Position numbers and translations under genes: made by a program. A model generated the notes under the pieces. That model did not search any database and had not been told where the DNA came from. It saw only the letters and a program-made list of their open reading frames with translations. A stretch of DNA of 64,000 nt from Lunularia cruciata (taxonomy: Eukaryota > Streptophyta > Marchantiopsida > Lunulariales > Lunulariaceae), in contig OX419761.1 of NCBI GenBank assembly GCA_948567375.1, forward strand, positions 19,382,243-19,446,242, in the 5' to 3' direction. Below are positions 33,475 to 46,244 of this stretch, piece by piece (within the stretch, counting starts at the first letter, position 1; the number at the start of each line of letters is the position of its first letter).

Positions 33475-33900
33475 TTGGGGAGAGGAGTGGTAGCTAAAGA
33501 AACCCAGGAAGTACAAGACGCCTTTTCTTCAAAACCGCACAAAGAATGCACAAAGAATGGATATAAAGTTGAGAGTTATAAGCACTCTATGAAGAGAGGC
33601 ATCATAGGAGCAATGATGGCCATCTTCAAGCCGGAGAAAACCACTTATGTGATGAAACACCAAGCAATGTTTTTCCATAAGATATTTGCAGGGGAACCCA
33701 TCAACTGGGCAAAGTGCTTTCATCAGTGCATAAGACAGATGGTGTGGAATTTACAATATAAGATGCCTCCACACTACATTGTGCCATTTGCAGCCCATTT
33801 TTACTTGGGATTGAATTTATCCAATGCAATGGAACAACACAAGATGGTGTCGTACTTCCATCCCAACTTGAGGAAAGATGCTAGTGCAGATGAGCAATAG
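33475..33900 (+). pseudogene. Conserved domain of an unrecognised element family, copy 2
   Basis: A 141-codon frame carries the same domain as 27657-28019, with landmarks GYKVESYKHSMKRGI, MMAIFKPEKTTYV and INWAKCFHQCIRQM, then YIVPFAAHFYLGLNL. This copy has no internal stop. Downstream lysine-rich frames (about 33950-34080, KSKKRSQPKEG) come before the purine-rich module M2. The coiled-coil part resumes only at about 37650, so M2 separates two pieces that are adjacent in copy 1. Function is unknown. Confidence 0.5.
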
Positions 33901-34179
33901 TACATTCTTCAGATCAAAAGCAGTGACAAGTACTAAGCACAAACAAGGTAGAGTGTGAGATTGGCAGTGAATGCTCCAAAGTCAAAGAAGAGGAGTCAAC
34001 CCAAAGAAGGAGTAGCAGTGACGAGACCACGGAAGACACAAAAAAGTGAACCCAAAGAAGGACCTGGTGGCAATAGCATTATTGGATGAAGAATAAGAAG
34101 GTGAGGCCGATGTTGTCATGAAAATAGCACACACGTAACCTTGAGGTTTGTTGTGCAAGTTTAGAAGTTGTTCAGGGGT

Positions 34180-37100
34180 CATGTTCAATAGGTTTCAGGA
34201 GTTGGTTTTTAGCTACCTTGCCGCAGGAGATGTTTACTATGTTATGGTGAAGTCAGGAAAAAATTGTGGTGTTATTAGCTTGAGGACTTTGTTTGTGTGG
34301 CTAGAGCTGAGAAATAATTTTAGGTGACATGAGCTCAGGTATTTTATGTTATTGGAGTGAAGAGCATTTTCCTTGGTGGAGGAGCAAAAGGAATTTAGTG
34401 GGAAAAGAAGGCTGAGGAGAATGTTTCCAGAGAGAACTTGTTATGGTCAGGCTGCAGGAGAAAATACTATGGGAGCCCTTTGCTAGGAAAAGTCATTAAG
34501 GGAGAGATGCTTTGAGACCTTTGGGGCTGTGACAAACCAGGAGAGGGAAGAGTTGACAAAAGGAAAAGGGAAGACAAGAAAGGTCTTTGGGAGGACAGAG
34601 GCAAGGAGAATTGGGAATCAAGAGGAGAAAGTATCAAGAGAACAAGAGGTCAAAATTTTTGAATATAGGAAGGGTTTTCTAGAAGGAAAAATAAATAAAA
34701 TCAGAAAGCATCAAAAGGAAGATAGAGAGACTGGGACAGAAATCGAAGGGGGAAAAAGGAAGAGGAATCAAGAGGACAAGAGAAAGAAGAGAAGAGGAGA
34801 AGAAATCAAAAGGGGAAGACAGGATAGGTATTCGGGAGAACAGAAATCAGGAGAACAGTTTTTGAGAGGACAAGAGGAAATCAAAAGAGAAGACAGAAAT
34901 TCAGGAAATGAGAGGATTTAAGTGAATCGAAAGGAGAGAGAAGGATCGAAACCAAGGCGCGATTGAGGCATTAAAAGGAAAGACATAGTGGAGGGTTTTA
35001 GGAAATCAGAACACTCGAAGGCAAGGTAGGAGTGAAGATCGAAGGGGAAGACATGAAAGGTCTTTGAGAGAACAAAGGACAGAAAAGATTGGAAACCAGG
35101 AGAAGGATTTTATGAGAGGACAAGTAGTGTAGAAAGGAGAGAGAAGAGTTCAGAAATCGGAAGGGAAATCCGGAGAGGGTTTTTGAGAGACAGGAAATAG
35201 AGGATAGTGGACAGGAAAAATAAGAGGTCAAGAGAGGGTTATCGAGAGACGAGAGATTGAGAAGGAGGACAGGAAGGGAATCGAGAAAGCAAGAAGGCCA
35301 AGGGAATCGAAAGGAAATCAAGAGAGGGTTATCTAGGGACCAGAAATTGAGAAGGAGGAAGGAAGAAACCAGGAGAAGGATTTTTGATAGAATAAAGGAT
35401 AGGGAAAAAAAAGGGAAGACTGAGAGGTGTTTTTGAGAGGATAGGAGGAAGGAAAATTGTTTTTCAGGAGAAAGGAGTTTTGAGAAGATCAGTAGGGCTG
35501 GCAAAGAGTTTTTTGGAAGTGGCAGAGGGATTTGAAGGGAAAATGTTTCCCAAGAGTGGAGTTTAGACAGTAAGGAGTTTTGAGAAGATCAGTAGGGCTG
35601 GCATAGAGTTTTTGGGAAGTAGCAGCGGGATTTGAAGGGAAAATATTTCACAAGAGTAGAGTTTAGCCAATAAGGAGTTTTGAGAAGATAACTGGGGCTG
35701 GCAGTGGAGTTTTTGGGAAGTGGCAGAGGGGATTGAAGGGAAAATGTTTCCCAAGAGTGGAGTTTAGACAATGAGGAGTTTTGAGAAGATCAGTAGGGCT
35801 GGCAGTGTAGTTTTTGGGAAGTGGCAGAGGGATTTGAAGGGAAATTGTTTCCCAGCAGTGGAGTTTCGGGAAGATCAGTAGGGCTGGCAGGAAGTTTTGT
35901 GAATTGACATGGGTTTTGAGGAGAAATGTTTGCAGGGGTTTAGTCAGCAAGGAGTTTTGTGAATTGACATGGGTTGGAGGAGAAGTGTTTATAGGAGAAT
36001 AGTGAGGGTTTTGGGGAGAAACATAGGAGGTGAGTGGCACAATTTTGAGAGAAGAGAATGAAGTGACTTGTGTTTTTCTTGGGAAAGGATGTGTGGAGTT
36101 TTGTGAGAAAACAAAAAATGAGAGAGAGGAAGAGAAGGAAAATTGGGAAATTTTGTGCTAGATAGAGCCCTAGACAGAGAAGACATACAAAGGTGAAGGA
36201 AATTTGAATGGGAAAGACTAGAGACTGTGGATTGTAGAGAGATCTTTTGAGAGAAAAGGCTGATAAGGAGAGAGAGAGGATTTTGTGAAGGGCTGCAAGA
36301 GGAAATTTTCCCAAAGAATAGAAGATAGTTTCAGTCTTGAGGAGAAAGAGTTTGAACATGAGGTTTTAGACACTGAGAGCAAGGAGTTGAAAGGGAAGAC
36401 AAGACGAGGGTTTGGAGAAGAATAGAGAGCAAGGCAGGGGAGAAAATAATAAATACAGAATGTTGAGTTGGAAGGACAAAGGATCAAGAAGAGGGTTTCT
36501 GAAATACAAAGAGTATCGGAATTGGTTCTGAGAAAAGGGAAGAGAGAGAGGGTTAGAACTGTAAGGGAAGAAAAATATGGAGAAAGATGAGGTCTGGACT
36601 GATCAGGGAGATTGAAGGGGAGGGGAGTTTTCAAGCGTTTGTTGGCCTGGTCTGCGACAAGACAGAGGAAAGAGAGAGAATTGCCTCAAGAGGCCTTTGG
36701 GCAGTGACATGACCAGGGAGAGAAATTTTGAAATTGAAGAGCTGATGGGTGTGGATACAGGGAGAAATTTCAAAGGAAAAGCTGACATGTGACATGAATG
36801 ACTGAGCAGATGCTGGCACAGGACTTTGAAAACGAAGAGTCAAAGATAGTTGTGGACTGAACTGCTGATAGAATTTTCTTGAAAGGTGAGGTGATTTGCA
36901 ACAACAAAAAGAAAGCAAAGAGGGAGAAGTATTTTGTGAATGGAGTCTGAAGGAGGAAGAGGATTGGTTTGAAGGAATAGGAGATTGGGAAATGTCTCTA
37001 GGGTTTTCTGAGAAGTGGAAAATTGAGGAGCTGAGCATGTGGAGATAGGGTCTTTCACAAAAAATGTGGCTGAAGTTTTTGGCAGTGACTGGAATAGTTA

Positions 37101-37640
37101 AGAGGTCAAGAATTGATTTATGTGAACCGGAGAGCTGAGTATGTTTCATGAAAGGATCTTTGGCTGAGAACAAAAACCTTTGCAAGGAAGCATTGATGGG
37201 AATGCTGCTGAAAGGTGAAGGAAGGGACAAAAGGGACTAGCATCAAGGAAACTCCATTTTAGGAGCTCTCAGTCCGTCTATATGAATGGTTTGATTCAAT
37301 AGTCTGGGTGCCAGGTTGAGCCTGAATAGAATACTATTTGTTGTTTGTAAAATTCCCAGCCCATTTCTAGGAACCACGGGTTCCAAAACCATAGCTGAAA
37401 CTGCATGAGCTAGCCAGTTCTATGAAGGCTGAGGACAAACACAAACCCTTGAGAAACCCAACCTCAGGAAACAAAAAAAACCCCAAATTCTTGCAAAGTT
37501 AAGATTTCCAACACACCAAGAATAGGAGGTGAATGTCAATCTACGAGAAACTTTAAATCAACTACAATAAAGACAAATTGAGCACAAGCAACCATGTGCC
37601 CGGTGCACTCTCGAGGCCAAACAAATTCCCTGACACCAAG
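34180..37640 (+). repeat. Purine-rich module M2
   Basis: It is about 3.4 kb of strongly G and A biased plus strand, ending in a block homologous to the end of M1 (TTTAGGAGCTCT near 37259, then GTGCCCGGTGCACTCTC near 37595). Like M1 it interrupts a coding remnant and contains its own minisatellite, unrelated in unit sequence to that of M1. Charged or Ser/Leu-rich frames inside it (for example 34529-34921 and, on the minus strand, 36631-37230) follow from base composition and are not treated as genes. Confidence 0.5.
35472..35890. repeat. Minisatellite of about 100 bp, four copies
   Basis: AAGGAGTTTTGAGAAGAT recurs at 35472, 35572, 35672 and, with one change, 35773. Each unit also has AGTAGGGCTGGCA or a variant and GAAGGGAAAATGTTTCCC. 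A partial fifth unit follows. Confidence 0.88.
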
Positions 37641-37649
37641 TGCAGGTCA

Positions 37650-38807
37650 AAAGACTTGGAGAGAGAAGAGGAACCTAAACTCACATTGCAAAGTGGTGAA
37701 GCGAGTAGTGAGAGTGAAGATGGAGTGGAGATACAGCCAGTACCAGAGGGAGAAGAGAGAAAGCTGGAGATGGCAGAAGAAGATAACCAAAAGGAAGAAG
37801 AGGAAGTTCCAAAGAAATTGGAGAAGAAGGTTATCATTCAGAGAGGTCTGATCAAGAAGAAGCATAATGCATGAGGCGGGGCCCAATCAAAGAAGAGAAA
37901 TAGAGAGTGAGAGTGCGAGGAGTGAGAAATCAATTCCATTAGGTGAATTCAACTAAGGAGAAGAGTGTCAGGCAAAGAAGAAGCAAAGAAGGAGAAAAGC
38001 CCGCAAGTAGAAGGGAACCAGATCAGAGGGGTGGAGTATATGGGGGAGATTGTTTGCCCGTTGGTGATGAAGCTGGAGGAGAAGAAGAAAGAGTACACTG
38101 ATGTAAAAACTGCATTGCAAGTGCTAGCATGGTTAGAAGAAGAAAACCTGGAGTTGAAGGAGATTATAACCTGAGGAGAGGAGCAAAAGGAGATACTACA
38201 AGTAGATGCAATAGTACAAAATCAGGTGATTGAAAATTTAAAGAGAGAAGTGGGGAGTAAAGAGAGAATAATAAAGCAAAAGATCATAGCCAGAGAAAGA
38301 CATATAGCTGAGTATGAAATCTTGAAACAACAGTTTGATGATTCTTGATTAGAAGTCATCCATGCTATGGAAAAGGTAGCAGAGATGGAGCAAGAACTCA
38401 ATAGAATGATGCAAAGTGTAGAAGGGAAGAAGCAACTTTGGCAAAGAGAGTTAACAATGAGGTATAAAAAAGAAGAAAAATTGAGGGAGTTACTTGGTCA
38501 TCTAGAAGAGAAGGTAGTGCAGAAAGAGAAAGAGAAGGAGAATGTGAAGGCCAAATTTGAGGCAGAATTGGCAATGTACCAAGAGGACTGGCAAGCAGAT
38601 CGGAAATGTGAGAGAAGAATGAGGCTCAAACCATTGAAGGAGATAGTAGTGAAGATGAATGCAATGCTAAGTACTAAAGCCAATGTAAGAATTGAAGAAA
38701 CAAGGTTGTGCAAGTTAAGATTGTTGGTGCAGGAGACAAGGAGAAGAAATGCAAAGGATAATGACTTGAATGCTTTACTGAGTAGTCTCAGAGAGGAGTT
38801 GATCTAG
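37650..38807 (+). pseudogene. Coiled-coil protein remnant, copy 2
   Basis: Three plus-strand frames separated by stops are at 37578-37874, 37965-38174 and 38367-38807. They encode acidic and basic heptads, for example MAEEDNQKEEEEVPKKLEKK, LEEKKKEYTDVKTALQVL and REKEK-rich helices in the last, 146-codon frame (MEKVAEMEQELNRMMQSVEG). The whole would be a long coiled coil with no catalytic motif. It follows module M2 and would be the C-terminal part of the protein starting at 33475 if M2 were absent. Confidence 0.48.
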
Positions 38808-39269
38808 CTTAGTGAGTGATACTCATGTAGATAGGAAGATATTGGAAGTGGAAGACAATATCATGATTAGATTAGATTTAGTTAAGTTAGAAGTAGATAA
38901 AATTCAGAAGGATGTAAAAGTGAAACCCAAAGTAGAAGAAGTAGGAGTACACATATCTTTGGAGTTGCCATTGAGATGTTGAGAAAGATGGGTTGCAAGA
39001 AGAAGATGTACAAAGGTTACCCATGATAGGAATTGCAAATTAGAGTGAAGAAGTGTTAGAATTGGTAGAAGAGTTAGTAGTTGTAAAACCTGAGGATAGA
39101 GTAGTATGTGAAGTACTTTGGGTTTGGAAGCTGAAGAAGAAGAAGACATCGGGTTGGAGTAGTAACAAATTTGAGATTTGAAGAGGCAAATATGAAGAGG
39201 TGCATTCTCATTTTGGATTTGTAGGTAGTGAAAGTTGTTGTAGAACGGTATAGTTGTTAGCAACTATTG

Positions 39270-39960
39270 ATTGCTCCACTATTTAAAAGAGGGTGTCCGC
39301 AATAAAATTTTGTTCAATGCTCATAATTCTAAGAATAGAGAAAGCAAAGTGCTGATTTCGATGCTCGTTGTTTGAGCTTAATTCCAAGTATCAATTGTGT
39401 GTTTGTGTTTGTGAGTGTATGGAGAATTTTTAAGTACAAGTTAGTGTGCTTGTTGGATGTTGGATTCTGCAGCCTTGATCTTCATTCTATGTGTTTGATC
39501 CTCAGTGAAGTGCAATTGGAGCAATGCCTTGACAGATCTGAAGGGAATTGTAGTGTTGGTAGTATTTTGTAATTGTGAGTGCAGCACAATAATGATGTGA
39601 AGCAATTTTGATTGAGGAAGTTGTGCCCTCAATGGAAGGGTGGAACAAAATTTTGGCGTGAAGTCATTTTGCAGTGAAGTGCCATTATTGGGAGAGATTG
39701 AATCATCACAATCAAGATTGTTTGGAAAGATTTGATGGAGTTGTGATTAAGTGTGACAAATTGTTGTGACTAGACTCTGAATCAGTGTTTGTTACTCCCT
39801 TTTGGGTGTGGTCTGTACCTAAGAGACTAAAGACGCAACCAAGAAGAACTACTTGTTACTGTTTGACTTCATATTTGACCAATTTTGAATTGTATCTTTG
39901 CAGGAACAAACTTTACTTACCTGATTACCACAAAAGTGATATTTGCTAGGTTGTCACAAG
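39270..39960 (+). repeat. Repeat C, copy 2 (probable LTR)
   Basis: It contains a TATA-like TATTTAAAAGAGG near 39282 and ends with CCTAAGAGACTAAA followed by a pyrimidine stretch that parallels 30440-30560 and 42070-42180. Similarity is partial, so the family assignment is tentative. Confidence 0.35.
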
Positions 39961-40470
39961 GTAGTTATGGCACAAAAATTTTCTTGAAAGTGTAAGTTTA
40001 TTAAATATTTCTACTTTCTTATTAGGGATGAAGAAGCATATTGTTATGGCCCGGTGAGAAATCTCTCAATTCGGTGTTATTAAGCTTCATCCTTGTGTAT
40101 GCCAAGATACAATGAGGGTGGTCCAAAAGCCCTTCAACTGCAACCACCTTTGGCCCCAAAGACATAGATAAAAAACTGCCACCAAGGATAGCTAGTGCCC
40201 AACCAAGAGGTCTCATGCAAGGATAGTGACCACCCAACCACCAAAGAAGTCTTCTCCCTTAAGGACCCTACTCCAAAGAGTTTTCTTCCCAAAGGGCTTG
40301 TGTTGTGCACACTCTAAGGCTCATATCTCTACCATTACATTTTCAATTGATATGATGATAGTTTCATTGAAAGCATCTTCTCACGGACTTTTTAGTGACA
40401 TCAAAATTGTAGCATTTAGACGTTTGTAGCAAATGTTACAAGCATTTGAAATTCCATAAGAAATTTGGGG

Positions 40471-40720
40471 AGGAAGACCTTTGGCAGTGTTAGAACTTCA
40501 AGAGGAAGGACTTATGCATTGTACATACCTTCAAAGAAGAAGACTTTGGCATTGTGGAAAAATTTAGGAGGAAGACTTTGGCTTTGTGCAATTTTGAGGA
40601 GGAAGAAAATTGGCATTGTATATACCTTTGAGGAGGAAGGCCTTTGGAGTTGTAGATACTTTAGGAAGAATGCACTTAGATACCTTCAAGAAGAAACATT
40701 TCAACATTTTACATACTTGC
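40471..40720. repeat. Degenerate minisatellite, period about 32 bp
   Basis: AGGAAGA-type starts recur at 40471, 40503, 40534, 40568, 40600, 40634, 40663 and 40690. Most units contain TTTGGCATTGT or a variant. The open frame at 40465-40776 is a result of the repeat. Confidence 0.7.
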
Positions 40721-41084
40721 AAGGAGTGCACTTAGAGGTGCAAATAGTTCAAGAGGAAGATCTTTATAATTGTTAATATTCCCAAAGGAAGTATTTTGGT
40801 GTTGTGATGAAATTTGTTATCAAGGAAGTTCCTTGTAGATTTTAAGATAGAAAGGAAGCCAAAGGGCTTTGGCCTTGCACATCAACTTTAGGAAGAATGC
40901 TTTTAGCCTTGTTTATAACTTTCAAGAAAAAGGACTGTGGCCTTGCACTTCAACTTTAAGAGAATGCCTTTGTCCTTGTTGTATAGTTTCTCAAAAGGAC
41001 ATCAACTACTTACAATATCCTTTGGATGAGTGCCACTTTGGGGTAATAAATCTAGGGAAGAAAAATTCAAAGTAGACTTCAAGG

Positions 41085-42190
41085 GAAGACATGACACCTT
41101 CCTCAACACATGTTAGAAACTTAACTAGTTAGTTAGATTAGGATGCAATAGAATCAAAATCTTGAGTGAGTAAATTAAGATAAGATTGGGATCCCAAGTG
41201 AATCATGTAGGATTAGATAGAGAGTTGCTAGGAAATCTACTTTGCCATTAAGTCCCTTTGGAGCAAAGTAGGAAAATGTATATGAAGATGTTCCTTGTCA
41301 ACTTGTCAAATAGGAACTCAAAGGACTTTAGCCCTATAATTAATTTTTAAAGAGAATACCTTCAACTTTGTAACACCTTCTTGACCAAGTATCACTTTAG
41401 TGCAATAACTTTGGGAGGTAATTTGTGATTCAAACACATACTTTAGGTAAGAATTGACAACTTCTCTAGCATGTGTCAAAGTTTTATTAGGTAGGATAAC
41501 ATAGAAATTAAGACTATAATTGGTAGTGGTGGAGTATTTAGGTTTGATGAGGAACCTGCTTAGCCATTTGTGACCATTTGAGGCAACGTGGAGTAACTAT
41601 AGGAAATCATACATGAGGGTTTGGCTAGATGTCTTAGAGTCCACTCTTCCATGCAATTTTTTATACAATCCAAAGTCTAGTTTGATCAATTCGTATTCAC
41701 TTAGTGTCTAGCTTTGAATGTGCTTGCAAGAGAAGACGTGTGAATCACATAGTAGGATTTCAATTATTTGAATATTGGGTGGAGAATTGGCAATTGGATT
41801 TTGAATGTGTAGAGTGGCCTAGTGATGGATTTGATCTGCCTTAAGTGCCACATGTAACATGGAATTGAAATTAAGGACATTTGTAGTTAAGCCCCTTTGA
41901 TGGTGTGATTTGGGGAAGGTTAGAACATATCATTGAGGTTGAGGCCTTCATGGCAAAATGAGCCATCACCTTTGGGGTAACTTTGATTACAAGTAGATTT
42001 ACGAGTGATTTAGGATCTTTTTGGTTTATTATGGAGTACCACAATGGGTGCCTTTATCCTTACACTGGGAGTGGTTCATGCCCAAAAGGTTAAACAACAA
42101 AAAATGAATAAATTGCACATTGTGACACTTTCCCTTCACTTTTAGCCATTTCCGTACCCATGTTCTCATGGGATCAACTTGTTCTTACTA
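41085..42190 (+). repeat. Repeat C, copy 3 (probable LTR)
   Basis: The start (ACATGTTAGAAAC near 41110) and the end (GGGAGTGGTTCATGCCCAAAAG near 42070, TTAGCCATTTCC near 42140) match the repeat at 29440-30600 in order and strand. Confidence 0.45.
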
Positions 42191-42229
42191 TTTTACTATT
42201 ATTACATCAACCTGAGGTTGTTATAGCAG

Positions 42230-42990
42230 TAAATGGAGCTAGTATATGTTCTCAATCAAGTATGATTCTTGACTCTTGTATTTACCTTTCTCCACAAATG
42301 TAGGTTCTTTCTTCTCCTTTGACCTTCCTCCTCCCAAACTTATTGGTTGAAGTCTTGGGGCTTTTGGTAACTATCCTCTTGGTTGTTCCCTTATCTATTG
42401 ATGTGAAATACCTATATTGTCCAAGATATCCTCACTTCTATCTTGGGATTTTTGATCACTTATTTTTATAATGTCACAATTATAACTACTTCCTCCTCTT
42501 CTTCCATAGATTTCCTCTTCTTTGGAGAAGTGTACTCATGATGAACTGCATCCATTCTCATTGTGGGATTGGACTATACTTCTTCTTAAGCTACTTCCCC
42601 ATCCTCTTGGTTTGAGGATCACTCTATCTTGGAGAAATATATTATCAGCATTGGGGATGGCCATTTTGATACTAAGGATTGTCCACTACCTCTCCTCCTA
42701 TACAATTGCACAAGCTTTACATAAGGAGTAACTTCTTATCCTTGATTGTCTTCATCATTGCTCTCTAACCTCAAGTCCCACTCCATATTGCAATCACTAT
42801 CCTCCAAAGAGTCATCAATTACTTGTGGGTTACGCATGTACCTCTTTAAAATCAACCCAATTGATGCCATATTATTCTTCCTCTTGCTCCAACAATCTAT
42901 GAGATCTTTATCCATCTTTTTATCTCTTGATACTTTTGCAACGCTCCTTTGTACTTTTAACTTGGTTGTAGACTTAGGCTGGGATTTGTA
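42230..42990 (-). pseudogene. Unrecognised minus-strand coding remnant
   Basis: Minus-strand translation of about 42960-42500 gives a low-stop stretch including KVSRDKKMDKDLIDCWSKRK, ILKRYMRNPQVIDDSLEDSD and SPKKRKSMEEEEEV. The composition is that of a soluble, charged protein. I recognise no domain and see no homologue elsewhere in the window. Confidence 0.35.
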
Positions 42991-43195
42991 ATGTCACGAT
43001 GAGTAGTGATGTGCAAGAATACCTTCTTCTCCTCCTTTCTTTAATAGCTTCATCCCAATGTAGAAATATATCATGAATGAGGAGAGAAAGATATTCCCCC
43101 ATTCTTTTATACCAACTTTGTCAATTCCATGGTTTGGTGGTAAAACATCTTTGCCCATCCCATGGGGTTGCTTTTGTGCAACAATTGGAAAGTAT

Positions 43196-43628
43196 TGTAA
43201 AAGACCAAGGAAAGAAATAGGAGAATAGAAGGTCAAAATAGAAATTCACATTGGAAACACTCAAGTGAAGGAAATTTCAAATGCCTAGCATGAACTTGGG
43301 TATTTATAGCAAAGCAACACAAGGCTCTTGAGAAGCTTCCCTCTCAAAGCTGCCTCCTTGGAGTGCAAGCTAAGTTACCCAAGAAGCTGCCAAGGAAGCT
43401 TCCTTCTAAAAGCCACCTACTTGATGTATAAACTAAGCTAGCAATTAACTCCATGTGCAAGTTACATGATCCTTAGAAGGTATTAAGAAGCTTCCAAAGA
43501 GCTTTTATAACATTTGACCAAGAAACTTCCTAGATGCTTCTAGAACACTCTTATCACCCTTAACTATATTTGGCTTATTTTACTAACTTATTACCCTTTG
43601 CTAACTCTAATAACTCCATATTACTACA
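43196..43628 (-). repeat. 3' LTR of chromovirus 3
   Basis: It runs from TGTAAAAGACC to ATTACTACA, 433 bp, and is clearly the same LTR family as 5073-5496. GAAGCTTCC blocks remain but the four-unit heat-shock pattern has decayed. Confidence 0.8.
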
Positions 43629-46244
43629 TATCCCTCCACTTCTAGTTGGTGAAGTCCTTGTCATCATGGAACCTTTGAACTCCTAGATGGCCATTTGTGC
43701 ATTATGGAGATGAGAAAGGGGCTCCCATGTGACATCATGTAGAGAATACCCTTTCTAGAGGAGCTTATATTCCCTATGTTGTTGGTAGGCATGTTGGATG
43801 TCATGACATGGAAGTATACAATCAACTTTGTATTCCTTATTATTGTTGATAGGGATGAGAAGAAGAGGGTTTTGGACACAAGTGGAAAGAAAGATGGATT
43901 GGAAACAAAGGGTTTAAATTTGAGACATGGAAGATAGGATGGATTCATATGTGACTAGGCAAGGCAAGTCAATATGCAATAAGAGAAATGATCTATGTAA
44001 TGTCAAATGGACTTATCTAATTAGGAGTAAGTTTACAAACTTGGGTACTCAATAGGAAAGGAAAATTACTCAAAGAAAGCATGACCTTACCACCTAGTGG
44101 AAAAGTGAGATTACAACAATGCTTATTATCATATTGGTTTTGTCAATTTTGAGCAATGAGAAGATGAGACTTGGTTTGGTGTAAGAATTTAGATAACATG
44201 GACAAGAAGGTGGAAGTATGAGGAATATGAGATGGTGGGAGGCAAGAAGGGGATCCGGAACAAGTGAGTCTTGCCCAAAATTAAGGAAGAAAAGAGAGAA
44301 CCCATGTTTGCTTGCTTGCTTGAAATTATTGTAGGAAAACTTGGTAGTTATAAGACAAGTATCCTATTTGGCATAGTGAATGTTGACACAAGCATGAAGT
44401 TTATCATCCAAGGTTCAATTTGAATTTTTGGTTTGCCCATCAGTTTGAGGATGATAGGCCATAAACAAAGCAAGCTCCGTGCCAAGTAACTTGAAGAGTG
44501 CTTGCAAACATTTACCAATGAATTAAAGTTCACGGTCAAAGATGAGACCCTTGGCATCCCATGGTGCTTGAAGAATCTCATGGTAAATCTTGGGTAGCAT
44601 TGGAGCATTCATGGTATCCAAAATGGATGGCAAACAGATATGATGCTAACTTTATCAAAAAACACCACAATAGCGATATGGCCTTGATCCATTTTGGGCA
44701 AGGATATGATGAGGTCAAGATTAATATGTTCTTATTAGGCAATTTGTATGGAAAGTGTTTGAAGTAGTCTACCTAATTTTTGGTTTCTAATCCTGTTGCA
44801 TTGCAACTCTTACAAGATCAAATAATTTCTAAAACTCCCCTTGCCATGTTTGGCCACCACCATTGACATTAAAGGGTACTCAAAGTTTTGTTCACACCCA
44901 AATGACCAGCAATTGGTAAGTTATGGGCTTCTTGAAGGCATATAAGTTGGAGGTCACCCATAGCTACAAAATAGATCCAGTTCTCATAAAATAAAATGCC
45001 CTCCTTGAAGGAAAAAGTGTTGTTCTCATTGTTATGCACTGCAAGACGGCTTTGCACCAATTCAAAGAAGGGATCCTATTGTAAAGTAGTCTTGAACTCC
45101 ATGTGTACCTTTGAGTTGCTGACACCATGGTCATTGTTCCAACTGTGGTAGATTCAAGAAGGACCTTCAAATCAAGACATTGTGATAGTGCATTAGAAAT
45201 GATATGGAACTTATCAAGTTTGTACTTGAATTTGATGTTGAACAACTATAATTGTTCCTCCCATTGATTGATTATATGCTCCAAATTTAAAGTCTACAAT
45301 AAAGGATTATGATGGGTTTTGCATTATCATTTGTTTCCCCAAAAGATAATATTTCCATACCTTTATGGCATATACAATTGCAAGTTGTTTTTGATCCTAG
45401 GCAAAATAATTCCTTTTTGTTCTGTTTAGTCAATGAGAAACAAAGGTAATGGAATGTAAACCATCTAGAGATTGTTGTTGCATTATTGCTCCAATGGCAA
45501 AGTTAAAAGCATCAAAATCAACCACAAAAGCTCATTGAGGATTGTATGGTTGGAGGATGGGTCATAAGGACACCATATACTTCAATTTCTTGAGTGCTTT
45601 TTTGTGCTTTTTGGTCCATGCAAAGCTTGATGTCTTTCCCAAGAGATTGGTCAATGGTGCGGCCATATGACCATAATAGTGGATGAATTGTCAGTAAAAT
45701 ACTTACCAATCTATTAAATGCCCAAACTTCCATGGCATCCTTAGAAGTAGGCCAATTGGCAATGACATTGATTTTCTACTCTTCCGTCTTGATCTACTTT
45801 TCTAAGACCTTATGACCCAAGAAAGTAACCTCCTTTTGCCAAAAAACACACTTTGATTCCTTGCAATAAAACTCCCATTGACGTGGTTGTTGTAAGACAT
45901 TGTACATGATTCCAATGTTCTACCTTTGTCTTATTGTAAATTAAAATATCATCCAAGAACACCTTCATATATCTATCCAATAGCCCTTCCAACACCAAAT
46001 ACATTTGATCCATGAAAATTTCCAAAGCATTAGTGAGGCCAAAAGGTAAAACTCTCTATTCAAAATGCCCATACCTTGTGCAAAAGGTAGTCTTTTGCAC
46101 ATGCTCTTGATCAATGTGAATCTACCAATAACCACTTTGTAAATCCAACTTTGAGAAGTATTGTGTTCCACTTAATTGATCCAACAGTCATCAATTCAAG
46201 ACAAGAGATATATATTCTTCATGGTTTATTAATTAAGGCCACGG
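43629..46244 (-). pseudogene. Chromovirus 3 integrase, RNase H and most of RT
   Basis: It is collinear with 5497-8105 of chromovirus 1. The integrase C-terminal region is near 43670-43950, the core near 44350-44600, the zinc region near 44870-45060 (HNLPIAGHLGVNKTL), RNase H near 45300-45540, and RT near 45690-46240 ([14 protein letters not shown] near 45950). Frames are broken throughout. Homology stops at 46244, where an unrelated 2.2-kb insertion begins, and resumes at 48457. Confidence 0.8.

Noticed and set aside
34529-37230. Charged plus-strand frame (34529-34921) and Ser/Leu-rich minus-strand frames up to 199 codons
   Set aside because: G+A-rich DNA gives Lys/Glu/Arg on one strand and Ser/Phe/Leu/Pro on the other with few stops. 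Composition alone explains them.
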